Origin: Rhodococcus spelaei
GTDB lineage: Bacteria > Actinomycetota > Actinomycetes > Mycobacteriales > Mycobacteriaceae
Assembly: GCF_006704125.1 (NCBI RefSeq)
Contig: NZ_VIGH01000002.1
Coordinates: forward strand, 310,001-374,000
Length of the DNA: 64,000 bases
Direction of reading: 5' to 3'
Below the pieces are notes generated by a model. The model was not told the DNA's origin. It worked only from the letters and a program-made list of their open reading frames with translations, and did not search any database. A program made the translations under genes and the position numbers. This document shows, one piece after another, positions 27,327-36,079 of this stretch (its first letter is position 1; each line of letters opens with the position of its first letter).

Positions 27327-27364
27327 GTCGAGCCCCCACCGGCGAAATCCGGTGGGGGCTCGAC
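27327..27364. terminator. Bidirectional 16-bp hairpin terminator
   Basis: GTCGAGCCCCCACCGG at 27327-27342 pairs perfectly with 27349-27364 around a CGAAAT loop, followed by CTTTTCG. It separates the convergent Ig-repeat and ApbE-like genes. Confidence 0.88.
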
Positions 27365-27376
27365 CTTTTCGACTGG

Positions 27377-28192
27377 CTACGCGACGTGCCCGTGCGGGCA
27401 CAGGTGCGACCACGCGTCGGTGGTGCGCACACTGCCGCGACGGTAGGCGACCCGGGCCGCCAGGTCGTTCTCGGTGAGCCAACGCAACGCGGCCACCCCG
27501 CGACCGAGCGCAGCGGTCGCGGCGGCGTAGGCCCACAGTCCGTCCTCGGCAATCACCGTCACGCTGTCGACCCCGCCGTCCGCCGCGTCCTCGCCGGGCA
27601 CCGCCGCGCGGGCCGAGGCCATCGTCCGCCCCGACACCACCTCGACCTGTTCGCCCTCGCCGAGACGGCACCCGCCGAGACCGACCTGCCAGCCACCGAT
27701 CGGGCAGTGCCCGGAGGTCGCGACGATGTCGTCGACCCGCACCATCACGCCGCATTCGAGGTTGTCGGCGGCGACGCGGGCCGCGTGGTGCGCGGTGCCG
27801 GCCTTCGCGGTTCCGGTGATGTCGAGAAACACCCCGAACGGCGCGAACACGGTGTCACCGTGCACTCGGACGTCCGTGAATCCCGGCGCCGGATGCGTAC
27901 CCGGGACCTCTCCGGCCTCCAGCGACAACGGTGAGACCGCGCCCGCGGTCATCCGGGCTGCCCACAGGGCCGATCTGATCAGTTCGGTCAGGCGCGCGCT
28001 GACCTTCACCGGCGTGCCCTGCGCCAGATTGACCGCATGGATCTCGGCGTCGCCGCGCGAGAGGTCGCACACGGCCTGGACGTCCGACAGGGTGGCCGAC
28101 ACCATCTCCGCCGCAGCGGTCAGCGCCGCCCACTCGGTGACGCGCACCTCGACCTCGCTCCCCCAGGTGCTCCATTGCGTGCTCGGGACCAT
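27377..28192 (-). CDS. ApbE-like FAD:protein FMN transferase family protein
   Basis: The product has 271 residues from ATG 28192, with GTGGAG 7 nt upstream; the frame continues far upstream but only as an antisense shadow. ApbE proteins move FMN from FAD to a Thr or Ser of a target flavoprotein. Here the family's order of blocks is visible: STWGSEVEVRV at the N-terminus, a helical region, GVFLDITGTAKAGTAHHAAR near 145-165 (usual D-GG-AKG), and DDIVATSGHCPIGGWQVGLG near 178-198. The usual NLGGD is degraded to VRVDD, so catalytic competence is uncertain. It is shorter than typical ApbE (about 300). It is convergent with the Ig-repeat gene. Confidence 0.72.
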   Translation of the reverse strand: MVPSTQWSTWGSEVEVRVTEWAALTAAAEMVSATLSDVQAVCDLSRGDAEIHAVNLAQGTPVKVSARLTELIRSALWAARMTAGAVSPLSLEAGEVPGTHPAPGFTDVRVHGDTVFAPFGVFLDITGTAKAGTAHHAARVAADNLECGVMVRVDDIVATSGHCPIGGWQVGLGGCRLGEGEQVEVVSGRTMASARAAVPGEDAADGGVDSVTVIAEDGLWAYAAATAALGRGVAALRWLTENDLAARVAYRRGSVRTTDAWSHLCPHGHVA

Positions 28193-28306
28193 GATCGTGC
28201 TCCACGGAATTCGGGCGCTGATGTCGCTCAGCTGATGTTGAACCTCCAGTATGCGCCCGGATCCTGTGGGTGGCCTGTGGGATTTTCCGCGGGGTAGCGT
28301 CAGCGC

Positions 28307-29068
28307 ATGGCTGTGCGCACCGAACGAAACGGGCCCGTGACCACCGTCGTCCTCGACCGGACCGAGGTCCGCAACGCCGTCGACGGGCCGACCGCCGCGG
28401 CACTCGTCGAGGCCTTCACTGCCTTCGACGCGGACCCCGAGGCCGCGGTGGCGGTCCTCTGGGGCGAGGGCGGTACGTTCTGCGCCGGGGCCGACCTCAA
28501 GGGGCTCGGGACCGACCGGTCGAACCGCCTCGACCCGGACGGCGACGGCCCGATGGGACCCACCCGGATGCGCCTGTCCAAGCCGGTGATCGCCGCGATC
28601 TCCGGGCACGCGGTTGCCGGCGGCCTCGAGCTTGCCCTGTGGTGCGATCTGCGGGTCGCCGAGGAGGACGCGGTGCTCGGGGTGTTCTGCCGCCGCTGGG
28701 GAGTGCCGCTGATCGACGGCGGCACGGTTCGCCTGCCGCGGCTGGTCGGCAGCAGCAGGGCGATGGACCTGATCCTCACCGGCAGGCCGGTCGACGCCGC
28801 GGAGGCGCTGGCGATGGGTCTCGTCAACCGGGTGGTCCCGACCGGTGCGGCGCGCACCGAGGCCGAGGCCCTCGCCGCGCAACTGGCCGCGTTCCCCCAG
28901 ACCTGCATGCGCCAGGACCGGCTCTCGCTGCTCGAACAGGAGGGTCTGGGTGAGAGCGACGCGCTGCGTCGGGAGTTCGAGCACGGCCTGCTGTCGGTGC
29001 AGTCCGACGCGCTCTCGGGTGCGGCCCGCTTCGCGGCGGGCGAAGGCAGGCACGGGAGCTTCGACTGA
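28307..29068 (+). CDS. Enoyl-CoA hydratase/isomerase (crotonase) family protein
   Basis: The product has 253 residues. Crotonases act on acyl-CoA thioesters in fatty-acid and related catabolism. The CoA-binding/oxyanion loop GTFCAGADLKGL near 63-74 and the second oxyanion motif ISGHAVAGGLELALWCDLR near 98-116 are clear; CRRWGVPLIDGG near 131-142 carries an Asp where catalytic acids can occur. The specific substrate cannot be told. The following acyltransferase-like gene begins within 25 bp and probably shares the transcript. Confidence 0.9.
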   Translation: MAVRTERNGPVTTVVLDRTEVRNAVDGPTAAALVEAFTAFDADPEAAVAVLWGEGGTFCAGADLKGLGTDRSNRLDPDGDGPMGPTRMRLSKPVIAAISGHAVAGGLELALWCDLRVAEEDAVLGVFCRRWGVPLIDGGTVRLPRLVGSSRAMDLILTGRPVDAAEALAMGLVNRVVPTGAARTEAEALAAQLAAFPQTCMRQDRLSLLEQEGLGESDALRREFEHGLLSVQSDALSGAARFAAGEGRHGSFD

Positions 29069-29091
29069 ACACCCCACCGGACCGCCTGTCG

Positions 29092-30327
29092 GTGGTCGAC
29101 GAGATGTTCCTGCGCACCCACCACGGCTTCGGCACCCCGGTGGTGATGCAGGGCCTGTGGCGCAGCGAGGGCGAGGTGGACCCCGCGGCCCTCGCCGGTG
29201 TGCACCATCTGCTGTCGTTGGGCCCCTTGAGCCGCACCGTGATTCGCCCCCGCATCCCGGGCGCCCGGCTCCGCTGGCGGTCGGGCGCAACCCCGTGGCC
29301 GCTGGACTACCCGACCGCCCCGATCGCCGCCGGCGCGGTGGTCGACTGGGCGGACCGCGTGGCCGGCGAACCGGTCGACCCCGAGGCAGGCGCGGGGTGG
29401 CGACTGGCCGCCGCCCGGATCGACGGCGGCGGGACGGTGGTCTCGCTGCTGTGCTCGCACGTGCTGGCGGACGCCCGCGGCCTGGCCGGGGTGCTGGCCG
29501 AGGCGATGTCCGGGTCCGCCGCAGCGGTCGCCCCCGGGCCCACGCACCCGCGGCGCGCCGACCTGGCCGACGCGATCGCGATGTACGCCTCGGTCGGCGC
29601 CCGGACGCTGCGCGCCGTGGCGGGGTTGGCGCTGCATCCCTCGAGGAAGGCAGCGCTGCTGCCCGTGCGCGCCGTTCACCCCCACCGGGGTGCACAGCGC
29701 GCACAGTTGCCGGAGGCACTGGTCGTCGAGGTGGACGCCGCGCACTGGGATGCCGCGGCGGGCCGGGACGGGGGCACCCCGAACTCGCTGCTGGTGGCGC
29801 TGGCCGGGGCGATCGCGGGCTCGGGCGTCCCGTTGCAGGTCAGCGTGCCCGTCGACCGCCGCACCGACCCCGGCTCCGCGTCGAACGCGGTGGACATGGC
29901 AGAGGTGACGGTCGCGCCGGGCGACTCCCCCGCCACGGTGCGTACGGCGCTGCGCCAGGCGTACGCCCGACCACCGATGTCCAGCCCGGCCGGGTTCCCG
30001 CCGGAACTGCTGCAACTGCTGCCCGACGCGACCGCGTACCGGCTGGCGCCGAACCCCGGCGAACGGGACGTGCTGTGCTCGAACGTCGGCACGGTCCCCG
30101 ACACGCTCGGCATGCTCGGCGCGTGCCGGGCGAGCGGGATCGCCACCAGGGCGGTGCACCCCGGGGTCACCCCCGCACGGGCCGCGGAAATACGAAACCG
30201 CTTGTCCGCGTACCTGTGCCGCTTCGGCGACCGCTACACCCTGGCGCTGGTCTCGATGGACGGCGAGCTCCGCGAGCGGGCCGAGATGGCACTGACCGCG
30301 TTCGGGTTGACTGCGCGCTACTGGTGA
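29092..30327 (+). CDS. Acyltransferase-like protein (wax ester synthase/condensation fold)
   Basis: The product has 411 residues from GTG 29092; homologous-looking residues (DRLSVVDEMFLR) extend a few codons upstream, overlapping the crotonase stop region, so the true start may be slightly earlier. The two-domain CoA-dependent acyltransferase fold is suggested by SLLCSHVLADARGLAGVL near 120-137, in the place of the HHxxxDG catalytic motif but reading SHVLADA, and by VPVDRRTDP near 258 and SNVGTVPDTLG near 327. The changed His motif may mean lost or altered activity. A copy of a 47-bp palindromic repeat lies in frame at 29661-29707, between the two domains. Confidence 0.65.
   Translation: MVDEMFLRTHHGFGTPVVMQGLWRSEGEVDPAALAGVHHLLSLGPLSRTVIRPRIPGARLRWRSGATPWPLDYPTAPIAAGAVVDWADRVAGEPVDPEAGAGWRLAAARIDGGGTVVSLLCSHVLADARGLAGVLAEAMSGSAAAVAPGPTHPRRADLADAIAMYASVGARTLRAVAGLALHPSRKAALLPVRAVHPHRGAQRAQLPEALVVEVDAAHWDAAAGRDGGTPNSLLVALAGAIAGSGVPLQVSVPVDRRTDPGSASNAVDMAEVTVAPGDSPATVRTALRQAYARPPMSSPAGFPPELLQLLPDATAYRLAPNPGERDVLCSNVGTVPDTLGMLGACRASGIATRAVHPGVTPARAAEIRNRLSAYLCRFGDRYTLALVSMDGELRERAEMALTAFGLTARYW
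29661..29707. repeat. 47-bp palindromic repeat, copy 2 (inside a coding sequence)
   Basis: Same length and pattern as copies at 10641 and 35201: GCCCGTGCGCG, nested TTCACCCC...GGGGTG, CGCGCACAGT. It encodes the stretch around LPVRAVHPHRGAQRAQL of the acyltransferase-like protein, at the probable linker between its two domains. Confidence 0.75.
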
Positions 30328-30396
30328 ACGCACGACCGGTCCGGCCTATGGTGGAACCGAACCCGTGATCTTTGTCGAGACGAGTGGAGTTCCCCG

Positions 30397-30642
30397 ATGA
30401 GCGAACAGGACATCCTCGCGCGCATTCGCGAGCTCGTGGACACCGAACATTCCCTTCGAGCGAAGACCGAAGCGGGCGAGCTGGACCCCGACACCGAGCA
30501 GGCACAGCTCGCCTCGGTCGAGCAGACCCTGGACCAGTGCTGGGACCTGCTCCGCCAGCGCCGCGCCCGCGCGGATGCCGGCCTGCCGCCGGACGAGGTG
30601 CCGGTCAGCCCGGCCGGGCAGGTCGAGGGCTACCTCCAGTAA
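30397..30642 (+). CDS. DUF2630 family protein
   Basis: The product has 81 residues and is predicted to be a small helical, highly charged protein: ILARIRELVDTEHSLRAKTE, then EQAQLASVEQTLDQCWDLLRQRRARADAG, ending PVSPAGQVEGYL. This matches DUF2630, a conserved actinobacterial family without known function. The ATG at 30397 follows a weak purine stretch. It lies between the acyltransferase-like gene and the flavoprotein gene on the same strand. Confidence 0.85.
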   Translation: MSEQDILARIRELVDTEHSLRAKTEAGELDPDTEQAQLASVEQTLDQCWDLLRQRRARADAGLPPDEVPVSPAGQVEGYLQ

Positions 30643-30680
30643 CCCGCTTTCGGGACCCGGGTCCGTTCTACGGTGGATGC

Positions 30681-32150
30681 ATGGCCACACAGTCGGAGTA
30701 CGACGTCATCGTTATCGGTGGCGGACCTGCGGGCGAGGTCGCAGCCCAGTACGCCGTCGCCGGTTCGGACCGCACCGCGGTGATCGTCGAACACGAACTG
30801 CTCGGCGGCGAGTGTTCCTACTGGGCCTGCATGCCCAGCAAGGCCCTGCTGCGGCCCGCGACGGTGGCGGCCGCGGCGCGTGCCATGCCCGGCGTCCGGG
30901 AGGTCGTCGGCGACGCCGGGCTCGACGTCACGGCGGTCCTGCGTCGCCGCGACGAATTCACCAGCCACCACAACGACTCCGGGCAACGCTCGTGGTCCGG
31001 CTCGCTGGGGATCGACGTCCTGCACGGTTCGGCGCAGCTGACCGGCGAGCGAACGGTCGAGGTCTCGACCGGCGGTCACGGCGACCCGCCGACCGGCACG
31101 CTGCGGGCGCGCCACGCGGTGGTCCTCGCGACCGGCTCCCGGCCCGCCGTCCCGTCGATACCCGGACTGCGCGGGGCTCTGCCCTGGACGTCCCGGGACG
31201 CGACGAACCTGCGCGAGGTGCCCGCCCGGGTCGCGATCATCGGCGGCGGCGTGGTGGCCACCGAATGCGCGACCTGGCTGCTCGCCCTCGGTGCCCGCGA
31301 GGTCACACTGATCGTCCGCGGGAGTGCGCTGCTCGCGTCCGCCGAACCGTTCGCGGGCGAACTCGTCGCCGGGGCTCTGCGCGCGGCGGGCGCGACCGTG
31401 CGCTTCGGCACCAGCCCGACCGCCGTGCACCGCGACGGCCCGCACGACACCGGCGAGGGCCGGATCCACGGCGGCCCGGTGACGGTGACGTTGGACGACC
31501 CGGCGCGGACCGAACTCACCGTCGACGAGTTGATCGTCGCGGCCGGGCGCAGGCCCGCGACAGCCGGACTGGGTCTCGCGGCGGTCGGTCTGGGCGACGA
31601 CCGACTGTCCACCGACGACCGTCTCGCGGTCCAGGGTGTGCCCGGCGACTGGCTGTACGCGATCGGCGATGTCAGCGGCCGCGCCCCGCTGACCCACATG
31701 GGCAAGTACCACGGCCGGGTGTGCGGCGACGTGATCGCCGCACGCGCCGAGTCCCGCCCGCTCGACGGCCCGCGCTACCTCGCGAGCGCCGACCACGGCC
31801 GGGTCCCCCAGGTGGTGTTCACCTCCCCGGAGGTCGCGTCCGTCGGCCGCACACAGCGTCAGGCCACCGCCGACGGGTTCGACGTCGAAGCCGTCGAGGT
31901 GGACATCGCGGTGGCCGGATCATTGCTGCTGCGAGACGATTTCGCCGGCCACGCCAAACTGGTGATCGACCGCGCCACCGACACGCTGATCGGCGCGACG
32001 TTCGTGGGCACCGAGGTCGCCGAACTCGTACACGCGGCGACGGTGGCGGTGGCGGGCCGGGTGCCGATGGAATCGCTGTGGCACGCGGTGCCCGCGTACC
32101 CGACCGTCAGCGAGGTCTGGCTCCGACTGCTGGAGGCGCGTCGTGGTTGA
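30681..32150 (+). CDS. FAD/NAD(P)-dependent disulfide oxidoreductase (class I, lipoamide dehydrogenase/mercuric reductase-like)
   Basis: The product has 489 residues. The FAD-binding Rossmann motif is VIVIGGGPAGEVAA near 10-23, and the redox-active disulfide is in GGECSYWACMPSKAL near 44-58 (Cys-x4-Cys). The NAD(P) motif is VAIIGGGVVATECA near 189-202, the second FAD motif LYAIGDVSG near 330, and the C-terminal dimer domain begins PQVVFTSPEVASVG near 380. The usual C-terminal His-Pro-x4-E active-site motif is here HAVPAYPTVSE. Relatives reduce diverse disulfides, quinones or metals; the substrate is not deducible. The carboxylesterase gene overlaps its 3' end by 8 bp. Confidence 0.88.
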   Translation: MATQSEYDVIVIGGGPAGEVAAQYAVAGSDRTAVIVEHELLGGECSYWACMPSKALLRPATVAAAARAMPGVREVVGDAGLDVTAVLRRRDEFTSHHNDSGQRSWSGSLGIDVLHGSAQLTGERTVEVSTGGHGDPPTGTLRARHAVVLATGSRPAVPSIPGLRGALPWTSRDATNLREVPARVAIIGGGVVATECATWLLALGAREVTLIVRGSALLASAEPFAGELVAGALRAAGATVRFGTSPTAVHRDGPHDTGEGRIHGGPVTVTLDDPARTELTVDELIVAAGRRPATAGLGLAAVGLGDDRLSTDDRLAVQGVPGDWLYAIGDVSGRAPLTHMGKYHGRVCGDVIAARAESRPLDGPRYLASADHGRVPQVVFTSPEVASVGRTQRQATADGFDVEAVEVDIAVAGSLLLRDDFAGHAKLVIDRATDTLIGATFVGTEVAELVHAATVAVAGRVPMESLWHAVPAYPTVSEVWLRLLEARRG

Positions 32151-33627
32151 CCCCCTGGTGGTGACGACCGCCGACGGTGCGCTGCTCGGTCGCGAACAGC
32201 ACGGCCTGCGGACCTGGCGCGGGATCCCCTACGCCGCACCGCCGGTCGGCGAACTCCGGTTTCGCGCCCCGCGGCCGGTGGTCGGTTGGCCCGGGGTCCG
32301 CGAGGCGCTCGAGTTCGGCTCGGCCGCGCCGCAGTCGGGCCGCGGCGGCCGGCGCGGCACCGACGAGGACTGCCTCACCCTGAACGTGACGGCACCCGCG
32401 ACGCGCAGCGACGCCCGCCGGCCGGTGATGGTGTTCCTGCACGGCGGCGCCTACAGCGGCGGGACGGCGTCCATGTCGTTGTACCGCGGGGACTCGCTGG
32501 TGCGCCGTGGCGATGTCGTGTACGTGTCGGTGAACTACCGCCTCGGCGCCCTCGGCTACCTCGATTTCAGCGAATACTCCACCCCGGAAACACCTTTCGA
32601 ATCCAACCTGGGCCTGCGAGACCAGCTCGCCGCGCTGCACTGGGTGCGCCGCAACATCGCCGCGTTCGGCGGCGACCCGGACAACGTCACCCTGTTCGGC
32701 GAGTCCTCGGGCGCCAACGCGGTCACCACCCTCATGTGCGTCCCTGCCGCCGAGGGACTGTTCGCCCGTGCGATCGCCGAGAGTCCGCCCGCCGCCTCCG
32801 CGTACGGGCCCGACCGCGCGAAGGCGTGGGCCACCGAGTTCCTCGACATCCTCGACGGCCCATCCGATCCTGCCCGCGCCCTGACCGAGGCCGACACCGA
32901 CGCGCTGGTGCGCGCCGGCGATGCGCTGGCCGCGCGCGGCGCCGACGAGGTGCCGGGCACCAGGGCGTTCGCGCCGGTGGTGGACGGCGACCTGGTTCCA
33001 CTCCACCCGCTCGACACGTTCGCGTCGGGTCGTCAGCACCGTGTCCCGCTGATCATCGGCACCAATGCCCATGAGGGCACGCTGTTTCCGCGCTTCCTCG
33101 ACATCATTCCGACCGATCCGGCGCGGATCGAGAAGATGTTCGCGGAGACCGACCCCCTCCTGAAGTCCCGCATCCAAGCGGCGTACCGGGGCTACCCGAA
33201 CAGGCGCGCGGCGGTCCGACTCGGCGGCGACGTCACGTTCTGGGAGCCGTCGATCCTCGTCGCGCAGGCCCACACGACCGCCGCCCCGACCTACGCGTAT
33301 CGCTACGACTTCGCGCCGCGCCTGTTCGACGTCGCCGGGTTCGGCGCCACCCACGGAACCGAGATGCTGGCCGTGTTCGGGGCCGCCGACGAACCGCTCG
33401 GCCGGGCCGCGACCGTGCTCGGCGGCCGCCGCGGGCTACGCGCGACGACCGCCGTCGTGCAGTCGCACTGGCTGCACTTCGCCCGGTACGGTGCGCCCCG
33501 GTCGAGTTGGCCGGTGTACTCGACGCAGCGCCGCGAGACGCTGATCCTCGACTCGGTGCCGCGGATCGAGGATGATCCGGACGCCGAACTGCGGAAGGCC
33601 TGGATCGGCTACCGGCACCGGCGTTGA
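32143..33627 (+). CDS. Type B carboxylesterase
   Basis: The product has 494 residues from GTG 32143, overlapping the oxidoreductase stop. It hydrolyses carboxylic esters. The alpha/beta-hydrolase type B family is clear from GIPYAAPPVGELRFRAP near 25-41, EDCLTLNV near 75, MVFLHGGAYSGG near 97-108 (oxyanion hole), and the nucleophile elbow FGESSGANAV near 186-195 (Ser in GESSG). FGATHGTEM near 402 holds the likely catalytic His region, and ARYGAP...WPVYSTQ is the typical C-terminus. No signal peptide, so probably cytoplasmic. Confidence 0.9.
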   Translation: MVDPLVVTTADGALLGREQHGLRTWRGIPYAAPPVGELRFRAPRPVVGWPGVREALEFGSAAPQSGRGGRRGTDEDCLTLNVTAPATRSDARRPVMVFLHGGAYSGGTASMSLYRGDSLVRRGDVVYVSVNYRLGALGYLDFSEYSTPETPFESNLGLRDQLAALHWVRRNIAAFGGDPDNVTLFGESSGANAVTTLMCVPAAEGLFARAIAESPPAASAYGPDRAKAWATEFLDILDGPSDPARALTEADTDALVRAGDALAARGADEVPGTRAFAPVVDGDLVPLHPLDTFASGRQHRVPLIIGTNAHEGTLFPRFLDIIPTDPARIEKMFAETDPLLKSRIQAAYRGYPNRRAAVRLGGDVTFWEPSILVAQAHTTAAPTYAYRYDFAPRLFDVAGFGATHGTEMLAVFGAADEPLGRAATVLGGRRGLRATTAVVQSHWLHFARYGAPRSSWPVYSTQRRETLILDSVPRIEDDPDAELRKAWIGYRHRR

Positions 33628-33633
33628 GCGGGG

Positions 33634-34179
33634 CTACCCGCCGGCTCCGTTGTTCGGGTTGGTGCAGATCGTGCCCTCGCATGGCACCACCGTGCCGTCG
33701 CCGTTCGGATTCTGCATCACCGTACCGCCGTTCTGCTGGGGGTCTGTGCCCGCACCGTGGTCGGGATTGGTGCAGATCGTGCCCTCGCAGGGAACGAAGT
33801 TGCCGCTGCCGTCGGGGTTCGGAATCGCGCCGGCACCGACGTAACTGCCCGCGGGGCAACCGGGATCCTGGTTCTGGGCACAGTACTGGGGACTCAGGTT
33901 GTTGCCGGTGGAGCCGTCCGCGCCGACGGGACCCGCCGCGGGAGTGACCACCGGAGTGGGCGCAGGCATGTGCGCCTGGGCCCCGGGCTGGACCGTCGGT
34001 GCCTGCTCGTGTTGGGTCGGGTTCAGCATCGGCATGGTGGTAGTGGTCGTGCTGGGCGCGGTGGACGACGTGGCGGACGGCGACGTGGTGGTGTCGGTGT
34101 TCGACGAGTCGTCGCTACACCCGGCCGCGAAGGCCGTCAGAGTAAGTGCGGCAAGGACAATCACACTGCGTTTGAGCAT
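33634..34179 (-). CDS. Lipoprotein with duplicated cysteine motif
   Basis: The product has 181 residues. The signal peptide ends in a lipobox (TAFAAGC near residue 21), so it should be lipid-anchored. A Ser/Thr-rich spacer (about 25-50) and a Pro/Gln-rich linker follow. The C-terminal third contains two near-identical units of the form NPxGxGxxVPCEGTICTNPxxGAG (about 123-146 and 155-180), preceded by YCAQNQDPGCPAGSYVG. The paired cysteines could form disulfides or a metal site. DNA of the two units is also near identical, indicating recent duplication. No known family recognised. It is convergent with the esterase, 6 bp away. Confidence 0.8.
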   Translation of the reverse strand: MLKRSVIVLAALTLTAFAAGCSDDSSNTDTTTSPSATSSTAPSTTTTTMPMLNPTQHEQAPTVQPGAQAHMPAPTPVVTPAAGPVGADGSTGNNLSPQYCAQNQDPGCPAGSYVGAGAIPNPDGSGNFVPCEGTICTNPDHGAGTDPQQNGGTVMQNPNGDGTVVPCEGTICTNPNNGAGG

Positions 34180-34300
34180 GTAGTACTCCTACCGAGACGT
34201 CTGCCCCCGAGGCCTCGAGGGCACCTCGGACGGTAGCCGGTACAGCCCCAGGATTCGTCGAATCCGACCGGATGTCGCACGACACCGTCACGACGCGAGG

Positions 34301-35176
34301 CTATTTCAGCAATCTGGACATGCGGCGGTCGGCGAGGATCTTGCCGCCGGTCTGGCAGGTCGGGCAGTACTGGAACGACCGTTCGGCGAACGACACCTCC
34401 CGCACCGTGTCCCCGCACACCGGGCAGGGCAGGCCGGTGCGCGCATGCACCCGCATCCCGGACCTCTTCTCCCCCTTGAGTCGAGCCGCGTCCTGCCCGA
34501 CCGACCGCTGCACCGCGTCAGTCAACGTCGAGCGCATCGCGCCGTGCAGGGCGGCCACTTCCTCGGCACCCAGCTTGTTCGCGGTCGCGAACGGGCTGAG
34601 CTTGGCCACGTGCAGAATTTCGTCGGAGTACGCGTTGCCGATCCCCGCCAGCACCGACTGATCGGTCAGCGCGGTCTTGATCCGCTGCGATGACTTCGAA
34701 AGAAGCTCGGCCAGAGCAGGTTCCGTGACGTCGAGGGCGTCGGGACCGAGCCGGGCGATGCCGGGCACCTCGGCGGGGGTGCGCACCAGCCAGACCGCGA
34801 GCCGCTTCTTGGTGCCCGCCTCGGTGAGGTCGAACGCCGGAGTGCCGCCGTCGGGAGCGAACAGGTGCACCCGCAGTGCCAACGGCCCCTTACCCGGTTT
34901 CGGTGGCGTCGCACTCGGGTTGTCGCTCCAGCGCAGCCAACCGGCCCGCGACAGGTGCGTGATCAACCACAGCCCGTCCTCCTCTCCGCACCGGATCCCG
35001 AGATGCTTGCCGAACCGCGCGGCGCCGCTCACGTCGCGGCCCTGCAGGTCGGAGATCGGCGGGTCGAAGGTCTTGAGCACGCTCAGCGCGGCGACGTCCA
35101 CCCGTCCGACCACCGCACCCACCGCGTGGGCGCGAAGAAACTGTGCCAGGGCCTCTACCTCGGGCAGTTCGGGCAT
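34301..35176 (-). CDS. Fpg/Nei family DNA glycosylase/AP lyase
   Basis: The product has 291 residues. It should excise oxidised bases in base-excision repair. The N-terminus PELPEVEAL provides the catalytic Pro2 and Glu3 after Met removal; the H2TH region lies around LTDQSVLAGIGNAYSDEILHVAKLSPF (about 170-196, in part), and the C-terminal zinc finger CPVCGDTV...YCPTCQTGGKILADRRMSRLL is complete. Which substrate class (Fpg or Nei type) cannot be decided. It lies 75 bp downstream of cobF on the same strand, with a 47-bp repeat in the gap. Confidence 0.92.
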   Translation of the reverse strand: MPELPEVEALAQFLRAHAVGAVVGRVDVAALSVLKTFDPPISDLQGRDVSGAARFGKHLGIRCGEEDGLWLITHLSRAGWLRWSDNPSATPPKPGKGPLALRVHLFAPDGGTPAFDLTEAGTKKRLAVWLVRTPAEVPGIARLGPDALDVTEPALAELLSKSSQRIKTALTDQSVLAGIGNAYSDEILHVAKLSPFATANKLGAEEVAALHGAMRSTLTDAVQRSVGQDAARLKGEKRSGMRVHARTGLPCPVCGDTVREVSFAERSFQYCPTCQTGGKILADRRMSRLLK

Positions 35177-35200
35177 GAAGACAGGGTATGCGCCTGCGGC

Positions 35201-35247
35201 GCCCGTGCGCGTTCTTTACCCCGGTCGGGGTGAATCGCGCGCACAGT
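35201..35247. repeat. 47-bp palindromic repeat, copy 3
   Basis: GCCCGTGCGCG, nested TTTACCCCGGTCGGGGTGAA, CGCGCACAGT; same 47-bp length as the other two copies. It fills the interval between the cobF stop (35252) and the glycosylase start (35176), so it might form a terminator hairpin. Confidence 0.75.
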
Positions 35248-35251
35248 CGCG

Positions 35252-35992
35252 TCAGCGACTTCGGACGAGGTACGTATCCATGATCCAGCCCTTGCGCTCG
35301 CGCAGTTCGGCGCGCACCCGGACGATCTCCTGCGAGACGTCGGGCAGGTCCCCGGAGATCAGCACCTCGTCGGGCGTACCGAGGTAGGCGCCCCACCAGA
35401 TCTGCCAGTCGCCGCTCAACTGCGCGAAACTGCAGTCCGCGTCGAGCATCACCACGGCGTCGCGCACGCCGTCGGGCAGGCCCTCGCGCAGCCGGCGGCC
35501 GGTCGTGATGTGCACCGGTTCGCCGATCCGGTTGAGCACGATGCGGTGCTGGGCGGCCAGCGACTGCACGCTCGTCACGCCGGGGATCACCGAGTACTCG
35601 AACGTCTCGATGCCCCGGGCGAGCACGCGCTCGACGATCCGCAACGTGCTGTCGTACAGCGACGGGTCGCCCCACACCAGGATCGCGCCGACACCCTCGA
35701 CTGCGCCGAACTGCTCCTCGAAGATCGCAGCACGTCGGTCGTGCCAGTCGTCGACCACGCCTTCGTAATCCGACGGGGTCCGGTCCCTCGGCGGGTCGAC
35801 GATGTCGACGATCCGGTAGTCACCACGCATGTGCTCGTCGAGGATGCCGGTGCGCAGGTCGACCAGGTCCTGCTTCTCGGCGCCCTTGCCGATGACGAAG
35901 AACACCTCCGCCCGATTCATGGCCTTGATCGCCTGCACCGTCACCTGGTCGGGGTCGCCGGCGCCGATGCCGATCACGAGGAGTTCACGCAT
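35252..35992 (-). CDS. cobF: Precorrin-6A synthase (deacetylating)
   Basis: The product has 246 residues. CobF uses S-adenosylmethionine to methylate C1 of precorrin-5 with loss of acetate in aerobic cobalamin synthesis. The tetrapyrrole-methylase fold is visible: [23 protein letters not shown] near 4-27 (SAM-binding GxGxGD, in part), [23 protein letters not shown] near 108-122 and the central [18 protein letters not shown] near 134-151. [16 protein letters not shown] is typical of CobF. It stands apart from other cob genes in this window. It is divergent from thyA across an interval with a 13-bp inverted repeat. Confidence 0.93.
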   Translation of the reverse strand: MRELLVIGIGAGDPDQVTVQAIKAMNRAEVFFVIGKGAEKQDLVDLRTGILDEHMRGDYRIVDIVDPPRDRTPSDYEGVVDDWHDRRAAIFEEQFGAVEGVGAILVWGDPSLYDSTLRIVERVLARGIETFEYSVIPGVTSVQSLAAQHRIVLNRIGEPVHITTGRRLREGLPDGVRDAVVMLDADCSFAQLSGDWQIWWGAYLGTPDEVLISGDLPDVSQEIVRVRAELRERKGWIMDTYLVRSR

Positions 35993-36007
35993 GCGCGCAG
36001 GCTATCG

Positions 36008-36053
36008 CCCGTGAGTCCTTCTGGTCCGCGACGGGGCCGAAAGGACTCACGGG
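36008..36053. promoter_or_regulatory. 13-bp perfect inverted repeat between cobF and thyA
   Basis: CCCGTGAGTCCTT at 36008-36020 is exactly complementary to 36041-36053. It lies in a divergent promoter region only 87 bp long, where a terminator is not needed, so an operator or RNA element is possible; it may equally be a genome-wide hairpin repeat. Confidence 0.45.
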
Positions 36054-36079
36054 CGGCGCAGCCGCCTAAACTTGCCCCC

